A stretch of 64,000 nt of DNA from JAIPEI01 sp964443135 (GCA_964443135.1 CAYUBQ010000012.1:1-64000); one strand, 5' to 3'; positions 1 to 9,193 are shown, counted from the stretch's first letter. Made by a program: numbers and translations. The notes: generated from the letters alone by a model not told the origin.

Positions 1-33
1 GGACGAAAAGGGATCGTAACAGGCGAGGCTGCA

Positions 34-864
34 CTATCGCCTCGACCGGGACTCCGTCAAACGGCCTTTCCAGAGACGCACCCCTTTTCGGGTGAGGCGG
101 GGGAGATCGGCCAGCAGCCTGAGCCGGTCACGCAAGGTGAAGCGGGGTTGGTACCGCCTCTCCAGGCCCCGCAGCACCAGCTTCATCAACACGGGGTTCT
201 CGCGGATCACCTTCCTCTCCATTTCCTCGATCACGCCCAGGTAGGGGGTGCGCAACCCGTGGTACTCCACGGGCTCACCGACAGGGTAGAACAGGAACCC
301 GTAGCGTTTGAAGGTCCGGTACACCTTCTCCTCGGTGATCATGTACCAGTGGCTCAGGCCGCGCCGCTTGCTCTCGTGGTACATGATCTGGTACAGCCCC
401 ATGACAATCACCGGGGTCCTGCGCTTGCCGTACTCCCTGGAGATCCTGGCCCGATCCGGCCTGGTCCCTCCCTCGGACCCGGACAGGTAGGACTCGACAC
501 CGTAGACCCCGTCCACGCGTCTCCGCCGGTACTTGTGGCTCACCGCCAGCCGGGAGATCTCGGCGATTCTCCCGGGCGGCGGCCGCTCGCCGGGGAACCG
601 GATCCTGGCGGCCTGCTCCATGGGAAACCCCGTTTCCGAGTGCAGGATGAGGCGGATGGTGCCGACCACCTCGTCGTCCGGATCCAGGGCGGCGAAGTGG
701 ACCGCACTGGGCTCGTGCGCATCCGTCTCCCGCCCTCCGGGGTGGTCCTCGGGCTTCTCGAAACCGAACTCCCTCACGTACACCTCGTACCGGAGTCGGT
801 AGATCAACTCCTTGAGGTCCTCCGTGTCCGCCCGAACAAATCGGAAGTTTCCGTAAGTCAGCAT
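34..864 (-). CDS. PEP-CTERM/exosortase system-associated acyltransferase
   Basis: A 276-residue cytoplasmic GNAT-fold protein that matches the exosortase-associated acyltransferase family (TIGR03694 type), which is related to N-acyl amino acid and autoinducer synthases. Visible family features are an N-terminal LRYEVYVREFGFE segment, a central VVGTIRLI beta strand and ISRLAVSHKYRRR, the acyl/CoA-binding region. The start ATG at 864 follows a good AGGAGA ribosome site. The gene reads leftward, away from the PEP-CTERM gene at 1320. The substrate is unknown; in known genomes the family occurs only with exosortases, so a role in modifying EPS or cargo is inferred. Confidence 0.85.
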   Translation of the reverse strand: MLTYGNFRFVRADTEDLKELIYRLRYEVYVREFGFEKPEDHPGGRETDAHEPSAVHFAALDPDDEVVGTIRLILHSETGFPMEQAARIRFPGERPPPGRIAEISRLAVSHKYRRRRVDGVYGVESYLSGSEGGTRPDRARISREYGKRRTPVIVMGLYQIMYHESKRRGLSHWYMITEEKVYRTFKRYGFLFYPVGEPVEYHGLRTPYLGVIEEMERKVIRENPVLMKLVLRGLERRYQPRFTLRDRLRLLADLPRLTRKGVRLWKGRLTESRSRR

Positions 865-1149
865 GATCCGTCTCTCCTTCGGCGGGGATCAACCCCGACC
901 GATCCCGGCGTCGCGTGAGCTCCCCGTGCTCCTGGGGACCTCAAAAAGATGGGGATTCCGGTACAGCCCGGCGGGTGCTCATACCACCACAGGAGGCGTG
1001 AAAAACCGTTCAGAAACAGGGAACAGGACAGTCGGCCGGGGGGCGGGGAGGTGTACGACGCGGTTTTCATCATCTTTCGCCTCGCTCCGGAGAATGTCAA
1101 GGTGAACTCACAGACGCGGTGAACCGCGGCGTCGAATGACGGAAGCGGA

Positions 1150-1179
1150 TTACACGCTGAGGGTCAAGAGGTTACACGC
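1150..1179 (+). promoter_or_regulatory. Tandem TTACACGC boxes, candidate activator (UAS) site
   Basis: Two exact TTACACGC octamers at 1150-1157 and 1172-1179 lie 22 bp apart, about two helical turns, and 80-100 bp upstream of a -24/-12 promoter. The same core recurs upstream of the sigma-54-like promoters at 9178, 9785 and 63470. Spacing and position fit an enhancer for an NtrC-type activator, perhaps the one at 10023-11453. Confidence 0.5.
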
Positions 1180-1256
1180 CTGCGCTCCCCGCCTCCATCC
1201 CGGAATCCATCTGCTGGATATCCCTCATGTTTCTTTGCTCTTTCCGACCTCGAAAC

Positions 1257-1272
1257 CGGCACGGTTTTCGCA
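1257..1272 (+). promoter_or_regulatory. Candidate sigma-54 (-24/-12) promoter
   Basis: CGGCAC, five bases, TCGCA: the invariant GG and GC doublets are at the correct spacing, and the match to TGGCAC-N5-TTGCW is otherwise good. Transcription would start near 1283, leaving a leader of about 37 nt before the PEP-CTERM gene ATG at 1320. Confidence 0.6.
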
Positions 1273-1319
1273 GAGCATCAGGGTGGGAACAAACCGCATC
1301 GCCGGGCAAGGAGTCGTCC

Positions 1320-2042
1320 ATGAAACGTCTCAGTCAGAAGATCCTGCAGGGCGTCGTCTTCGCCGCGCTGGTCATGGCCGCTGCACCCTCGGTTCAGGGA
1401 GCGACCCTCGCCTTCGAGGTCGACCGGGCGTTCCGCGATACCGCGCCGGCCCACGTGGACGCCCCGTGGGTCCGGGCCGTGTTCGACGAGAGGAACGAAC
1501 CGGGCTCGGCCCTGCTCACCCCGGCCAGGGGGCGCGTTTCCGAGCAGGTTCGTCTCACGGACTGGTACTTCCGCTTCGAATCGAGCACCGGACCGCTCAC
1601 CGGCTCCCGGGTCGAACCGCCGGATCCGATGGGCGACGAGTCCGAACCCCTCTCGAGAGGTAAGCGGACCCCCTTTCAGGCCGGAGACCCTGCTCTGCGG
1701 TTCCATCGCGACCGGCCGGCGGACATCCTTTCCGGCGTCCGGCAGCAGGGCCAAGGCCGATTCGGATCTGGAAACAGGTCCATCTTCGAGATCCTCGGCG
1801 ACTGCATTCGGGCCTCCTCCTTCGACCACCTGGGCAGCGAGAGGAGACGGCCCTCCTTTTTCGAGCCGGGCAGGATCCAGGAGATCCTGGAAGGAAGCAA
1901 CCCGGGCGGCTGGATGCGAAACCACGGCTGGAACGGGAATCCCGCCCAGGGCACCCCTGCCCCTGAGCCGGCCACCATGCTCCTGGTGGGCGCCGGCATG
2001 CTCATGCTGGGAGGATGGGTCCGAAACAGGAGGAACCGCTAG
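1320..2042 (+). CDS. PEP-CTERM sorting domain-containing protein
   Basis: A 240-residue secreted protein. It has an N-terminal signal peptide (basic start, hydrophobic stretch, cut near SVQGA) and a C-terminal tripartite sorting signal: PEPATMLLVGAG, a hydrophobic helix, then WVRNRRNR. An exosortase is expected to recognise this signal and cleave it. The middle region is polar and resembles nothing I know. I chose the ATG at 1320, not the upstream in-frame ATG at 1227, because the signal peptide begins there and the sigma-54 promoter at 1257-1272 lies between the two. A strong terminator follows the stop. Confidence 0.85.
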   Translation: MKRLSQKILQGVVFAALVMAAAPSVQGATLAFEVDRAFRDTAPAHVDAPWVRAVFDERNEPGSALLTPARGRVSEQVRLTDWYFRFESSTGPLTGSRVEPPDPMGDESEPLSRGKRTPFQAGDPALRFHRDRPADILSGVRQQGQGRFGSGNRSIFEILGDCIRASSFDHLGSERRRPSFFEPGRIQEILEGSNPGGWMRNHGWNGNPAQGTPAPEPATMLLVGAGMLMLGGWVRNRRNR

Positions 2043-2084
2043 ACGACCGGACCCCGCCGCAGACCAGGATCCTGCGGCGTCAGC

Positions 2085-2127
2085 GGGTGCCGCGCGAAGC
2101 TGTGCGTCGCGCGGCACCCATATTTTT
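2085..2127 (+). terminator. Rho-independent terminator
   Basis: A perfect 13-bp G+C-rich inverted repeat (2085-2097 with 2107-2119, 9-nt loop) is followed by ATATTTTTG. It lies just after the PEP-CTERM gene and before the end of the convergent TPR gene. The T-tract is on the plus side only. Confidence 0.85.
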
Positions 2128-2154
2128 GTTTCCTCCATCACCTGTTCTCCTCTC

Positions 2155-4425
2155 TCACATCACCTGCGCGGTCCGCTTTTCCAGCGATTCGATGAGGCGC
2201 TTCGCCTCCTCGGCTCCGGGGAAGGAGCTCCCGCTCCTGAGGGCGCGTTTCAGAAAGGCCTTCGCCTTCTGCGGCTCCCCGGCCTCGAGATAGACCGCGC
2301 CCAGGTGATAGTTGAACACCGGGTTGTGGGGATGGAGGGAGACCGCGTGCTCCAGCTCGGCCACCGCCTTCCACTGGTGCCCCAGGCGGTGGTAGATCCA
2401 CCCCATGGTGTCCGAGACGTGGGGGTCCTCGGGCATTCCGGACTTGGCCGTTCGAGCGAGCGCAAAGGCCTGGTCCAGGTTCCCTCCTCCGGTCGCGAGA
2501 TTCCAGGCGAGGTTGTTGGCTGCAGGCGCGAAGTCCGGTCTCACCGCCAGGGCCCTCCGGTAGGCGGCGTTGGCCTCCACCCGGTTTCCCTCGCGATCGT
2601 GGGCCATGCCGATCACCATGTAGGCGGGCAGGAACTCCGGCGACCCCGCCGCGATCCTCTCGAAGTACGCGATCAGATCCGGACCCCGGTTCTCTTCCAG
2701 GTAGAGCAGGGTCAGCAGCACGTGCGGGGCCGGCAGGTTCGGCTCGGCCTCCACCGCGCTCAGCAGCTCGCGCTCGGCCGCCTCCCGGTCGCCGCGCTCC
2801 AGCAAGGCTTTTCCTTTCAGGTAGCGGGCCGCCGCGATCACCCGGGACGAGGCCGTGGGATGGGAGGACGCGCGGTCACAAAGCTCCATCGCCTCGGGGA
2901 AGCGACGATCGGCCAGGAGGATCCGGACACCGAAGGCCAACGAGCTTCTCTCGCAGGGGTCCCGATCCAGCTCCGCGCGGAACCGCTCGAGCGCCTCGGC
3001 CTGCCGACCCATGAGATGGTAGACGAACCCCAGCCTGAACTGGCCCAGCGGATAGGCGGGATCCAGCCGGGTCACCCTTCGCAGAGCCTCCTCGGCCGCA
3101 GGCAGATCCTGCTCCCGAATGAAGAGGTTCCCCAGCAGGGTCAGGACACGGGGGTCCCGGGGGGCGACCCGTCGGGCCTCGAGGATGTGCTCTCGCGCAC
3201 GGATCAGGTGCCCCTTCTCGTAGTGCTCGAGGTAGAGCTCGGCCAGAAGCACGCGGGCCCGCAGGAGGTCCGGATCCAGCCGGGCGGCTTCCTCGAGGCT
3301 CTCCAGAGCCGGTTCCGGCTCGCCCATGCGGGCCTGGGCGAACCCCCGGTAGTAGTACCCGGCCGCGAACCTGGGCTTGGCCCGCACCACCCGCTCGAAC
3401 CGGGGGAGGGCGTCGTTCCAGGCCTCCTTGGAGAGGAGCAGCTTTCCCTGGAGGAGGTTGGCCCCCACGTGCGCCTCGTACTGCTCCAGCACCCGCGCCA
3501 CTTCGGCCTCGGCGCGGTGTGCGGCTCCGGCCATCGCCAGGATCTCGGCTTTGTGGACCCGGACGTCCAGATCGTGCTCTCGAATGGTCGCGGCCCGGTC
3601 CACCGCCTCCACCGCGCGATCGAACGCGCCCCTCCGGGCGTAAAACGCCGCGAGGTCCAGCAGAGGCGACACATCCTGCGCAGAAGCGGACTCCGCCGCC
3701 GCCCGGTACGCGGACTCCGCCTCCTTCCAGTCGCCCATGGTTTCGTGGTAGCATGCGAGCACGGGCAGGGTGGCGTAGGGCCCGCCCGGCTCCGCCAGGA
3801 GGGGCTGGAGGGAGGGATCCGCCTCGGCCGCCCGTTGAAAGGCCTCGTCGGCCCGGCCCAGCTCCCCCCGGGAGAGATGGATCCGGGCCAGGTGGATCTG
3901 ACTGAGGGGCCGGTCCGGGGCCAGCGAGACGACCCGGTTCAGGATCTCCACGGCCGCTTCCAGGTCGCCCTCCGTCCGGCGGACGTCCGCCAGAAGCGCC
4001 AGGGCCCCGGGGTGGCTCTCGGACCGTGCGAGCACCAGCTGTGCCTTTTCCAAGGCGTTGTCCAATCGTCCGGCGAACAGGTTCAGCTGCCCCAGCTTGA
4101 GCTGGGCCTCCAGGTTGCCCGGATCGAGCAGGGCGGCCCGCCGGAACGCTTCATAGGCCGGCCCGAACCGGCCCATGACCAGGCGGGCCTCCCCGAGGAT
4201 GTGGAACGCGTCCGCGTCCGAGGGATCGAGCTGCACGAGGTTTTCGAGCTCGATCACGGCCTTCGCGGTCTCTCCGGCCTCGAGAAAGGCCTCGGCCGCC
4301 TCCCGGTGCTCGGCCGCCCGTTCCGCCTCGCCCGAGCAGCCCGCGGCGACCAGCGACAGAACCCCGGCAAGGATCCAAACCTTGCACCGGGCTGTCCTCA
4401 AGACCGAGTACAGTACCTGTTTCAT
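2155..4425 (-). CDS. PrsT-like PEP-CTERM system TPR-repeat lipoprotein
   Basis: A 756-residue lipoprotein made almost entirely of tetratricopeptide repeats. The precursor begins MKQVLYSV and has a hydrophobic stretch ending VAAGC (lipid Cys at residue 30), so it should sit in the outer or inner membrane facing the periplasm. TPR arrays of this family (TIGR02917 type) accompany exosortase/EPS loci and probably scaffold the export machinery. I chose the ATG at 4425 because the longer frame to 4731 would bury the signal sequence. Its last 120 residues closely resemble those of the TPR lipoprotein at 13005-15350 (shared FAPAANNLAW), so the two are paralogues. Confidence 0.85.
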   Translation of the reverse strand: MKQVLYSVLRTARCKVWILAGVLSLVAAGCSGEAERAAEHREAAEAFLEAGETAKAVIELENLVQLDPSDADAFHILGEARLVMGRFGPAYEAFRRAALLDPGNLEAQLKLGQLNLFAGRLDNALEKAQLVLARSESHPGALALLADVRRTEGDLEAAVEILNRVVSLAPDRPLSQIHLARIHLSRGELGRADEAFQRAAEADPSLQPLLAEPGGPYATLPVLACYHETMGDWKEAESAYRAAAESASAQDVSPLLDLAAFYARRGAFDRAVEAVDRAATIREHDLDVRVHKAEILAMAGAAHRAEAEVARVLEQYEAHVGANLLQGKLLLSKEAWNDALPRFERVVRAKPRFAAGYYYRGFAQARMGEPEPALESLEEAARLDPDLLRARVLLAELYLEHYEKGHLIRAREHILEARRVAPRDPRVLTLLGNLFIREQDLPAAEEALRRVTRLDPAYPLGQFRLGFVYHLMGRQAEALERFRAELDRDPCERSSLAFGVRILLADRRFPEAMELCDRASSHPTASSRVIAAARYLKGKALLERGDREAAERELLSAVEAEPNLPAPHVLLTLLYLEENRGPDLIAYFERIAAGSPEFLPAYMVIGMAHDREGNRVEANAAYRRALAVRPDFAPAANNLAWNLATGGGNLDQAFALARTAKSGMPEDPHVSDTMGWIYHRLGHQWKAVAELEHAVSLHPHNPVFNYHLGAVYLEAGEPQKAKAFLKRALRSGSSFPGAEEAKRLIESLEKRTAQVM

Positions 4426-4509
4426 GGGCTGACTCCCTCGGGTCCGGGCCCTTTGCAGTCGGGCGCTGCCGGGTACCCACGCGCTTTCCCCGCAGAAAGG
4501 CGATGGGGT

Positions 4510-4525
4510 TGGCATGCAACTTGTA
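4510..4525 (+). promoter_or_regulatory. Candidate sigma-54 (-24/-12) promoter
   Basis: TGGCAT, GCAAC, TTGTA: GG is intact and the -12 element is TTGT in place of TTGC. It lies 113 bp before the flavoprotein ATG at 4638 on the same strand. No TTACACG box was found upstream, so it is less certain than the other sites. Confidence 0.4.
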
Positions 4526-4637
4526 CCGAAGCTCCCCGAACCCGCAACGGGCGGCTCGCAGGACAAGGGCCGGGAGCGGGGCCGGGTTCCGGAAAGGGGA
4601 CCCCTCGAGACGGATTCAAGGAAAAGGAGGCCGCACC

Positions 4638-6230
4638 ATGAAACCCGAGGCGATCGAAGCCCTGAAGGGCGCCGTCGGAGCCGACCGCGTCCTGTTGAAC
4701 CCCGAGCAGCTCGCCCCCTACCACCTCGCATTGATTCCGGTGGACCGGCGCATTCCCTGCGCGGTGAAGCCCCGGTCGACGGCAGAGGTCCAGGAGGTGG
4801 TGCGGATCGCGGGAGCCCACCGGGTCCCCCTCTACCCCGTCAGCACCGGCCGGAACTGGGGCTACGGCTCGTCCAACCCGGTGCGCGACGACACCCTGGT
4901 CCTCGACCTGGGCGACATGAACCGGGTCGTCGAGGTGAACACGGAGCTCGCCTACGCGGTGATCGAGCCGGGGGTCTCGCAACAGCAGCTCTACGAACAC
5001 CTGAGACGCCACCGCACCGGCCTCATGATGGACCCGACCGGATCCGGCCCCAGCTGCAGCGTCCTGGGAAACACGCTGGAACGAGGCTACGGCATCACCG
5101 CCTACGGAGACCACTTCGAGGCCCTCTGCGGCATGGAGGTGGTGCTGGCGGACGGGAGCCTCCTGCACACCGGCTTCGGACACTACGAGCAGGCCACGTC
5201 CACCCGCGTGTTCAAGTACGGCGTCGGCCCTTACCTGGACGGGATGTTCACCCAGAGCAACCTCGGCATCGTCACCCAGATCGGGGTGTGGCTCATGCCC
5301 GTACCCGAGTCCTTCCAGGCCGGGTACTTCTTCTGCCGCAGCGAGGCGGACCTCGGCCCGATCATCGACGCCACCCGCTGGCTTCTTCTCAACCGGGTGG
5401 TCAAGGGATCCATCAACCTGCTTCACCGAAACCGCGGCCTGACCGTGCTCACCCAGTACCCCTGGGACCGGACGGGCGGCCGGACCCCGCTGGACGAGAA
5501 GAACTGGCGGCGGCTGGCAGAGGAAAAGGGGGTGGGCATCTGGAACGGCGTGGTGGCGCTCTACGGGACGCGGGAGGAGATCCGCGCGGCCAAGCGGGTC
5601 GTCAAGCGGAAGCTCCGCCCGCACGTGGCCAAGCTCCAGTTCATCTCCAATCCCCTGCTCCGCCTGCTCGAGCGGCTCCAGCGGCCCGTGGGCCTCGTCA
5701 TGAGGATGAACATCCCCGAGCTGCTCAAGGCGCTCAAGCCCTCCTATGAGCTCATGAAAGGAAAGCCGGGCGAGGTGTCCCTCCCCACCCCCTACTGGAG
5801 GATGCAAAAGCCGATCCCGGACGCCCTGATCGACCCGGCCCGGGACAACTGCGGGCTCTACTGGTTGGCTCCGGTCATCCCCATGACCCGGCGTGACGTG
5901 GAGCGGTTCATCGGGATCGTGGAGCCCCTGTTCGAGCGGCACGGGTTCGAGCCCTGCATCACCCTCACCACGGTGACCCACCGCGCCTTCGACTGCACCC
6001 TGCCCATCCTTTACAACAAGGAGGACCCCGAGGAGACGGAGCGCGCCGCCGCGTGCTACGAGGAGGTCCTCGAGGCCTGCATGGAGGCGGGCTACATCCC
6101 CTATCGCTTCGGGATCCAGTCCATGGAGGCGCTGGCGGGACGAGACGACCGCTTCTGGGATCTGGTGGGGACGATCAAGCGGGCCCTGGACCCCGAGGGC
6201 ATCATCTCCCCGGGGCGGTACTGCCCGTGA
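4638..6230 (+). CDS. FAD-binding oxidase, vanillyl-alcohol oxidase/4-cresol dehydrogenase family
   Basis: A 530-residue flavoprotein of the VAO/p-cresol methylhydroxylase family. The FAD-binding domain covers roughly residues 35-230, with STGRNWGYGSS (69-79) and the diagnostic GNTLERGYGITAYGDH (144-159). The cap domain follows, and the C-terminus ends LDPEGIISPGRY as in the family. Members oxidise para-substituted phenols or related alcohols. No cytochrome subunit gene, which hydroxylase-type members need, lies beside it. The ATG at 4638 has AAGGAGG seven bases upstream. The physiological substrate and its link to the EPS genes are unknown. Confidence 0.85.
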   Translation: MKPEAIEALKGAVGADRVLLNPEQLAPYHLALIPVDRRIPCAVKPRSTAEVQEVVRIAGAHRVPLYPVSTGRNWGYGSSNPVRDDTLVLDLGDMNRVVEVNTELAYAVIEPGVSQQQLYEHLRRHRTGLMMDPTGSGPSCSVLGNTLERGYGITAYGDHFEALCGMEVVLADGSLLHTGFGHYEQATSTRVFKYGVGPYLDGMFTQSNLGIVTQIGVWLMPVPESFQAGYFFCRSEADLGPIIDATRWLLLNRVVKGSINLLHRNRGLTVLTQYPWDRTGGRTPLDEKNWRRLAEEKGVGIWNGVVALYGTREEIRAAKRVVKRKLRPHVAKLQFISNPLLRLLERLQRPVGLVMRMNIPELLKALKPSYELMKGKPGEVSLPTPYWRMQKPIPDALIDPARDNCGLYWLAPVIPMTRRDVERFIGIVEPLFERHGFEPCITLTTVTHRAFDCTLPILYNKEDPEETERAAACYEEVLEACMEAGYIPYRFGIQSMEALAGRDDRFWDLVGTIKRALDPEGIISPGRYCP

Positions 6231-6329
6231 AGTCGTTCGATGGCTCGTGCCGGGCCTGAGGTGCCGGAAACACGTGAGAGAATCGGCCGAACCTTTCCAC
6301 AAGGGCCTGAGGCATAACGCCGAGAAGCG

Positions 6330-7127
6330 ATGTGGAAGCGGCCCTTGCAGAAAGGAATCGACGTGCAGCAAGGCGTAGGAAAAACGGGGGTCCTTTCCTG
6401 CGGCCGCGGATCGGCCTCCGTTCACACAAAAGAAATTTCTTATGGACTGGAGATCACTCGTGAAATTCACGCCCGGCACAAATGGATCAGCCCACTCAGT
6501 CTCTTCATCACCCTGGGCGTCATTCACTGGATCGGTCACTCTCTCATCATTCTGGTCGTTTTGATCCCGCTCTGGTTCATCCTCTTCAGGCCCTTTGACA
6601 GGGCGGATGTCATCCCGTTCGTGATTGCCACGGTCTTCATTGTCGGGCAAAACCACTCGGTGCTCCCGAGCGGGAGGTTCGAGTTCGCAGAGCAGGACAT
6701 CCTGCTGATGCCCTACTACGAACCCTTCATGTGGTAATTCCACTACCTGAACATCAAGCGTTTTTTCTCGGAGGGAGGTCAACGGCCGGGGCTCCAGCCC
6801 AGGGTCTTCGTGGCTCTCGTTCTGACGGTTATCGCCTTCGCGGCCTACGATCAGTGCAATGTCTCTCTACTGACCGCCACCCTCGTTTCGACCGGCGTCC
6901 TGCTCCTTCTGTTTCACGAGCCCTGCGATCTCCGGTATGCCGCCTATGCCCTTACACTCGGTTTTTTCGTCGAGCTCTTCGTGGTCTCCACCGGTGTCTG
7001 GTCTTACCCGGAACCGGATTTCCTGGGGATGCCCTACTGGTTTTCCACGATGTGGATCAGCATGGGCATCCTGGGTCGCCGGTTCCTTTTTCCGTTTTCC
7101 GTGTGGCTCGACCGGAGGGTTTCCTGA
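6330..7127 (+). pseudogene. Polytopic membrane protein split by one in-frame TAA
   Basis: Two pieces in the same frame (6330-6737 and 6738-7127) are separated by a single TAA at 6735-6737, within the context PYYEPFMW-stop-FHYLNIKRFF. Both pieces have hydrophobic membrane segments, about three in the first and three to four in the second. The second half carries YPEPDFLGMPYWF and GILGRRFLFPF. Reading across the stop gives one continuous protein of about 265 residues. The true start is uncertain because the first 40 codons look noncoding. I cannot assign a function. A one-base change such as TAT to TAA would explain the break; a sequencing error is also possible. Confidence 0.6.
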
Positions 7128-7210
7128 CCGGCCGATCCTGCCCGCATTTGACGACGACACGGTCGGGCGGGATGGAAGCTGAGATGCGATGACCCACTCG
7201 AGCAAGAAGA

Positions 7211-7238
7211 GGTGAGTGAGTATCTCTACTCACTCACC
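7211..7238. terminator. Perfect inverted repeat, probable bidirectional terminator
   Basis: A 12-bp perfect stem (7211-7222 with 7227-7238) and a TCTC loop lie between the convergent membrane pseudogene and the PEP-CTERM gene ending at 7272. The flank on the minus-strand exit side is T-rich (TCTTCTTGCT). Confidence 0.6.
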
Positions 7239-7271
7239 CCCTTCCTGGATCATCGGGTTTCAAGCCAACGG

Positions 7272-8210
7272 TCAGCACTGGTTTTTTCGCATCCTTCGAC
7301 CGACACCTGCTAGACCCAGAAGACCGACCCCCACAAGAAGCACTGTGGTCGGTTCCGGAATGGGCTGGGAAAACGCTCGTGCAGGGTCATCACTGATGGC
7401 CCCCACAATGTCCGTCCCAGCAGGGCCATTCCAAGTAGAAAGCGGATTGTAGCTGTTTTTGAATCGAAGGTCGGCGGTGTTGGGACCAAGCCATGTATCA
7501 AACCAGTTGCTGTCCAAATGGAAAGCCCAGGCACCGTCATCCAATGGTTCATAAAGGATCCCATCGCCATCCACATCAGCGACGATGCCTCCGAAAGTAT
7601 CCGCCGAGCCTTCCGTGAATCCATCCGGCGTGGGAGTAATGCTTCCGATGATGCTCGTGTCCGGCTCGCCCTCTTCGATGGCGCCGTTCAATAATTCGAG
7701 TCTAGCCAAGAAGACGCCTTCAGTGGCACCGGCATACATGTCGTCCGCCGTACGATCAGCGGGGTCATAAGCCGAACTGAACTCAGTAGCAGGATCATCA
7801 TCAAAGTACAGATCCACCCAGCCGTTCGTTCCGGCTAGTTGATTCGATGTGTTGGTTGTATCATTTTGAATACCCCAGAAAATGGCGGTAAGCTCTTCAC
7901 CACCAAACCCGACATCGGCCCAGACACCCCCACCTCTTGCAAAAAGCTGATGATCTATCGGCTCATCGCCGCTTGGCAAAACAGAAAGGTCTCCTACTGC
8001 GACACTCGTTGTGTCCAAGATTCCCCAGTTCTGCTCAAGCGTTCCACTCGGTGCCACGATGCTCCCACTGGGACTGATTTGCTCATAATTGTTGAACTTG
8101 AAGTACAGTGGCTGATCATCCGGAATTTCGGGTACATATGGCAGAGAAAAAGCCGTTTGGCTTACACCGACCATTAACATCAATAATGAAATGAAAAACA
8201 ACTTTCTCAT
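7272..8210 (-). CDS. PEP-CTERM sorting domain-containing protein with calcium-loop-like motif
   Basis: A 312-residue secreted protein. The signal peptide starts MRKLFFISLLMLMVGVS and ends near TAFS. The C-terminus is a sorting signal: PIPEPTTVLLVGVGLLGLAG followed by GRRMRKNQC. The mature part is acidic and Asp-rich, with DVDGDGILYE, which resembles an EF-hand or dockerin calcium loop. Base composition is visibly lower in G+C than in its neighbours, so it may have been acquired recently. The gene starts 51 bp after the stop of the upstream PEP-CTERM gene at 8262 and may be transcribed with it; I see no sigma-54 site of its own. Confidence 0.85.
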   Translation of the reverse strand: MRKLFFISLLMLMVGVSQTAFSLPYVPEIPDDQPLYFKFNNYEQISPSGSIVAPSGTLEQNWGILDTTSVAVGDLSVLPSGDEPIDHQLFARGGGVWADVGFGGEELTAIFWGIQNDTTNTSNQLAGTNGWVDLYFDDDPATEFSSAYDPADRTADDMYAGATEGVFLARLELLNGAIEEGEPDTSIIGSITPTPDGFTEGSADTFGGIVADVDGDGILYEPLDDGAWAFHLDSNWFDTWLGPNTADLRFKNSYNPLSTWNGPAGTDIVGAISDDPARAFSQPIPEPTTVLLVGVGLLGLAGVGRRMRKNQC

Positions 8211-8261
8211 TGTTGAATCCTCCTAGAGCTTTGTGTTGAGTTGATCCTCCAGACTTGGCTC

Positions 8262-9107
8262 CTAATTGCTGATAACGTTCATTTCACCTCCTTTCCTTCG
8301 GCTCATTTTTCTCCTTCCCAAGGCCGCCACCCCGATCAGGCCCGTCCCCACCAGGAACATGGTGGCGGGCTCGGGGCTGGGCACGGCGCGGACCGCCATG
8401 ACGTCGTTGGCGCAGTGGGCCGGGCTCCAGAGGAGTCCCAGGGGTGCGAACCCGCCGGCTCCCAGGTCGCTCAGCGCGATGCTCAACGAGAGGCGGTAGG
8501 CCGGGCCGCCAGCACCCCCCGTGGCGAGCCACGACAGGCCGGTGTCGGCCAGGGCCGTACCGTTGTCGAAGGCCACCGGGACCGGGACGGCCTCCTCGTT
8601 ACCGTCCCAGGGGTTGTCCCACGCCTCCCCGTAGTGGTTGCGCACGGGGTTCCCTTCGAAGTAGTCGGACGAGGCCATCAGGGTGCCGGCGCCTACGTCG
8701 TAGAGGGTCCCCGCGGAGACGGGGGCTTCGTTGAAGTCGTGGCCGGACAGGGCGACCGCGTAGTCGAAGGCGCCGTCCAGGCCCACGTCGATGAACAGAT
8801 CCGCGGCGTGGGTCACCAGGGAGCCGGATACCACCTCCGGTCCTCCGGGGTAGCTCGTGTGGAGGTCCAGAGCCAGGAACCCGTTCAGGAACCGCACATC
8901 CATCCCGAAGACCTCGTACACGCTGCCCGCCGGAATGACGTCCACCCAACCATGGGTCCGGTCGTTCCAGCTGTTGCCCTTCAGGACGAGCGTGGTGTCC
9001 GTGAAGGAAACCGCCCCGGCGGTTCCCACCCATCCCGGCCACAGGAGCACGAAGAGCAGGAAAAGAATCCGGCGTCCGACTGGGGCGTCGTGGGGACTGG
9101 GCTTCAT
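8262..9107 (-). CDS. PEP-CTERM sorting domain-containing protein
   Basis: A 281-residue secreted protein with a signal peptide (RRILFLLFVLLWPGW, cut near GTAGA), a central region typical of surface proteins of unknown fold, and a C-terminal PEP-CTERM signal (PSPEPATMFLVGTG, hydrophobic helix, GRRKMSRRKGG). About ten residues (GGEMNVISN) follow the basic cluster, longer than usual. The ATG at 9107 is preceded by GGAGGTC, and a consensus sigma-54 promoter lies at 9178-9193, so expression is probably controlled by the sigma-54 activator nearby. Confidence 0.85.
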   Translation of the reverse strand: MKPSPHDAPVGRRILFLLFVLLWPGWVGTAGAVSFTDTTLVLKGNSWNDRTHGWVDVIPAGSVYEVFGMDVRFLNGFLALDLHTSYPGGPEVVSGSLVTHAADLFIDVGLDGAFDYAVALSGHDFNEAPVSAGTLYDVGAGTLMASSDYFEGNPVRNHYGEAWDNPWDGNEEAVPVPVAFDNGTALADTGLSWLATGGAGGPAYRLSLSIALSDLGAGGFAPLGLLWSPAHCANDVMAVRAVPSPEPATMFLVGTGLIGVAALGRRKMSRRKGGEMNVISN

Positions 9108-9177
9108 GTGATGACCTCCATGGGGGGCGGGCGCCATTCGCTTTCTCCACCATCGCGTTTCCTTGAAGGCTCTGGAG

Positions 9178-9193
9178 AGCAAGGCCTGTGCCA
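9178..9193 (-). promoter_or_regulatory. Consensus sigma-54 (-24/-12) promoter
   Basis: On the minus strand TGGCAC, AGGCC, TTGCT matches the consensus at every specified base. It lies about 70 bp upstream of the PEP-CTERM ATG at 9107. Candidate activator boxes are 110 and 166 bp further upstream. Confidence 0.8.

Larger units (their letters stand above)
865..1319. other. Divergent intergenic region with sigma-54 signals
   Basis: This 455-nt gap separates the leftward acyltransferase from the rightward PEP-CTERM gene. The right half holds a pair of TTACACGC boxes and a -24/-12 promoter, listed separately. I could not find a convincing promoter for the acyltransferase; the left half shows nothing else I can support. 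Confidence 0.5.

Noticed and set aside
2305..4641. Long open frames opposite the TPR genes and most other genes
   Set aside because: They are shadows from high G+C at third positions: no family motif, no ribosome site, and the opposite strand carries clear domains.
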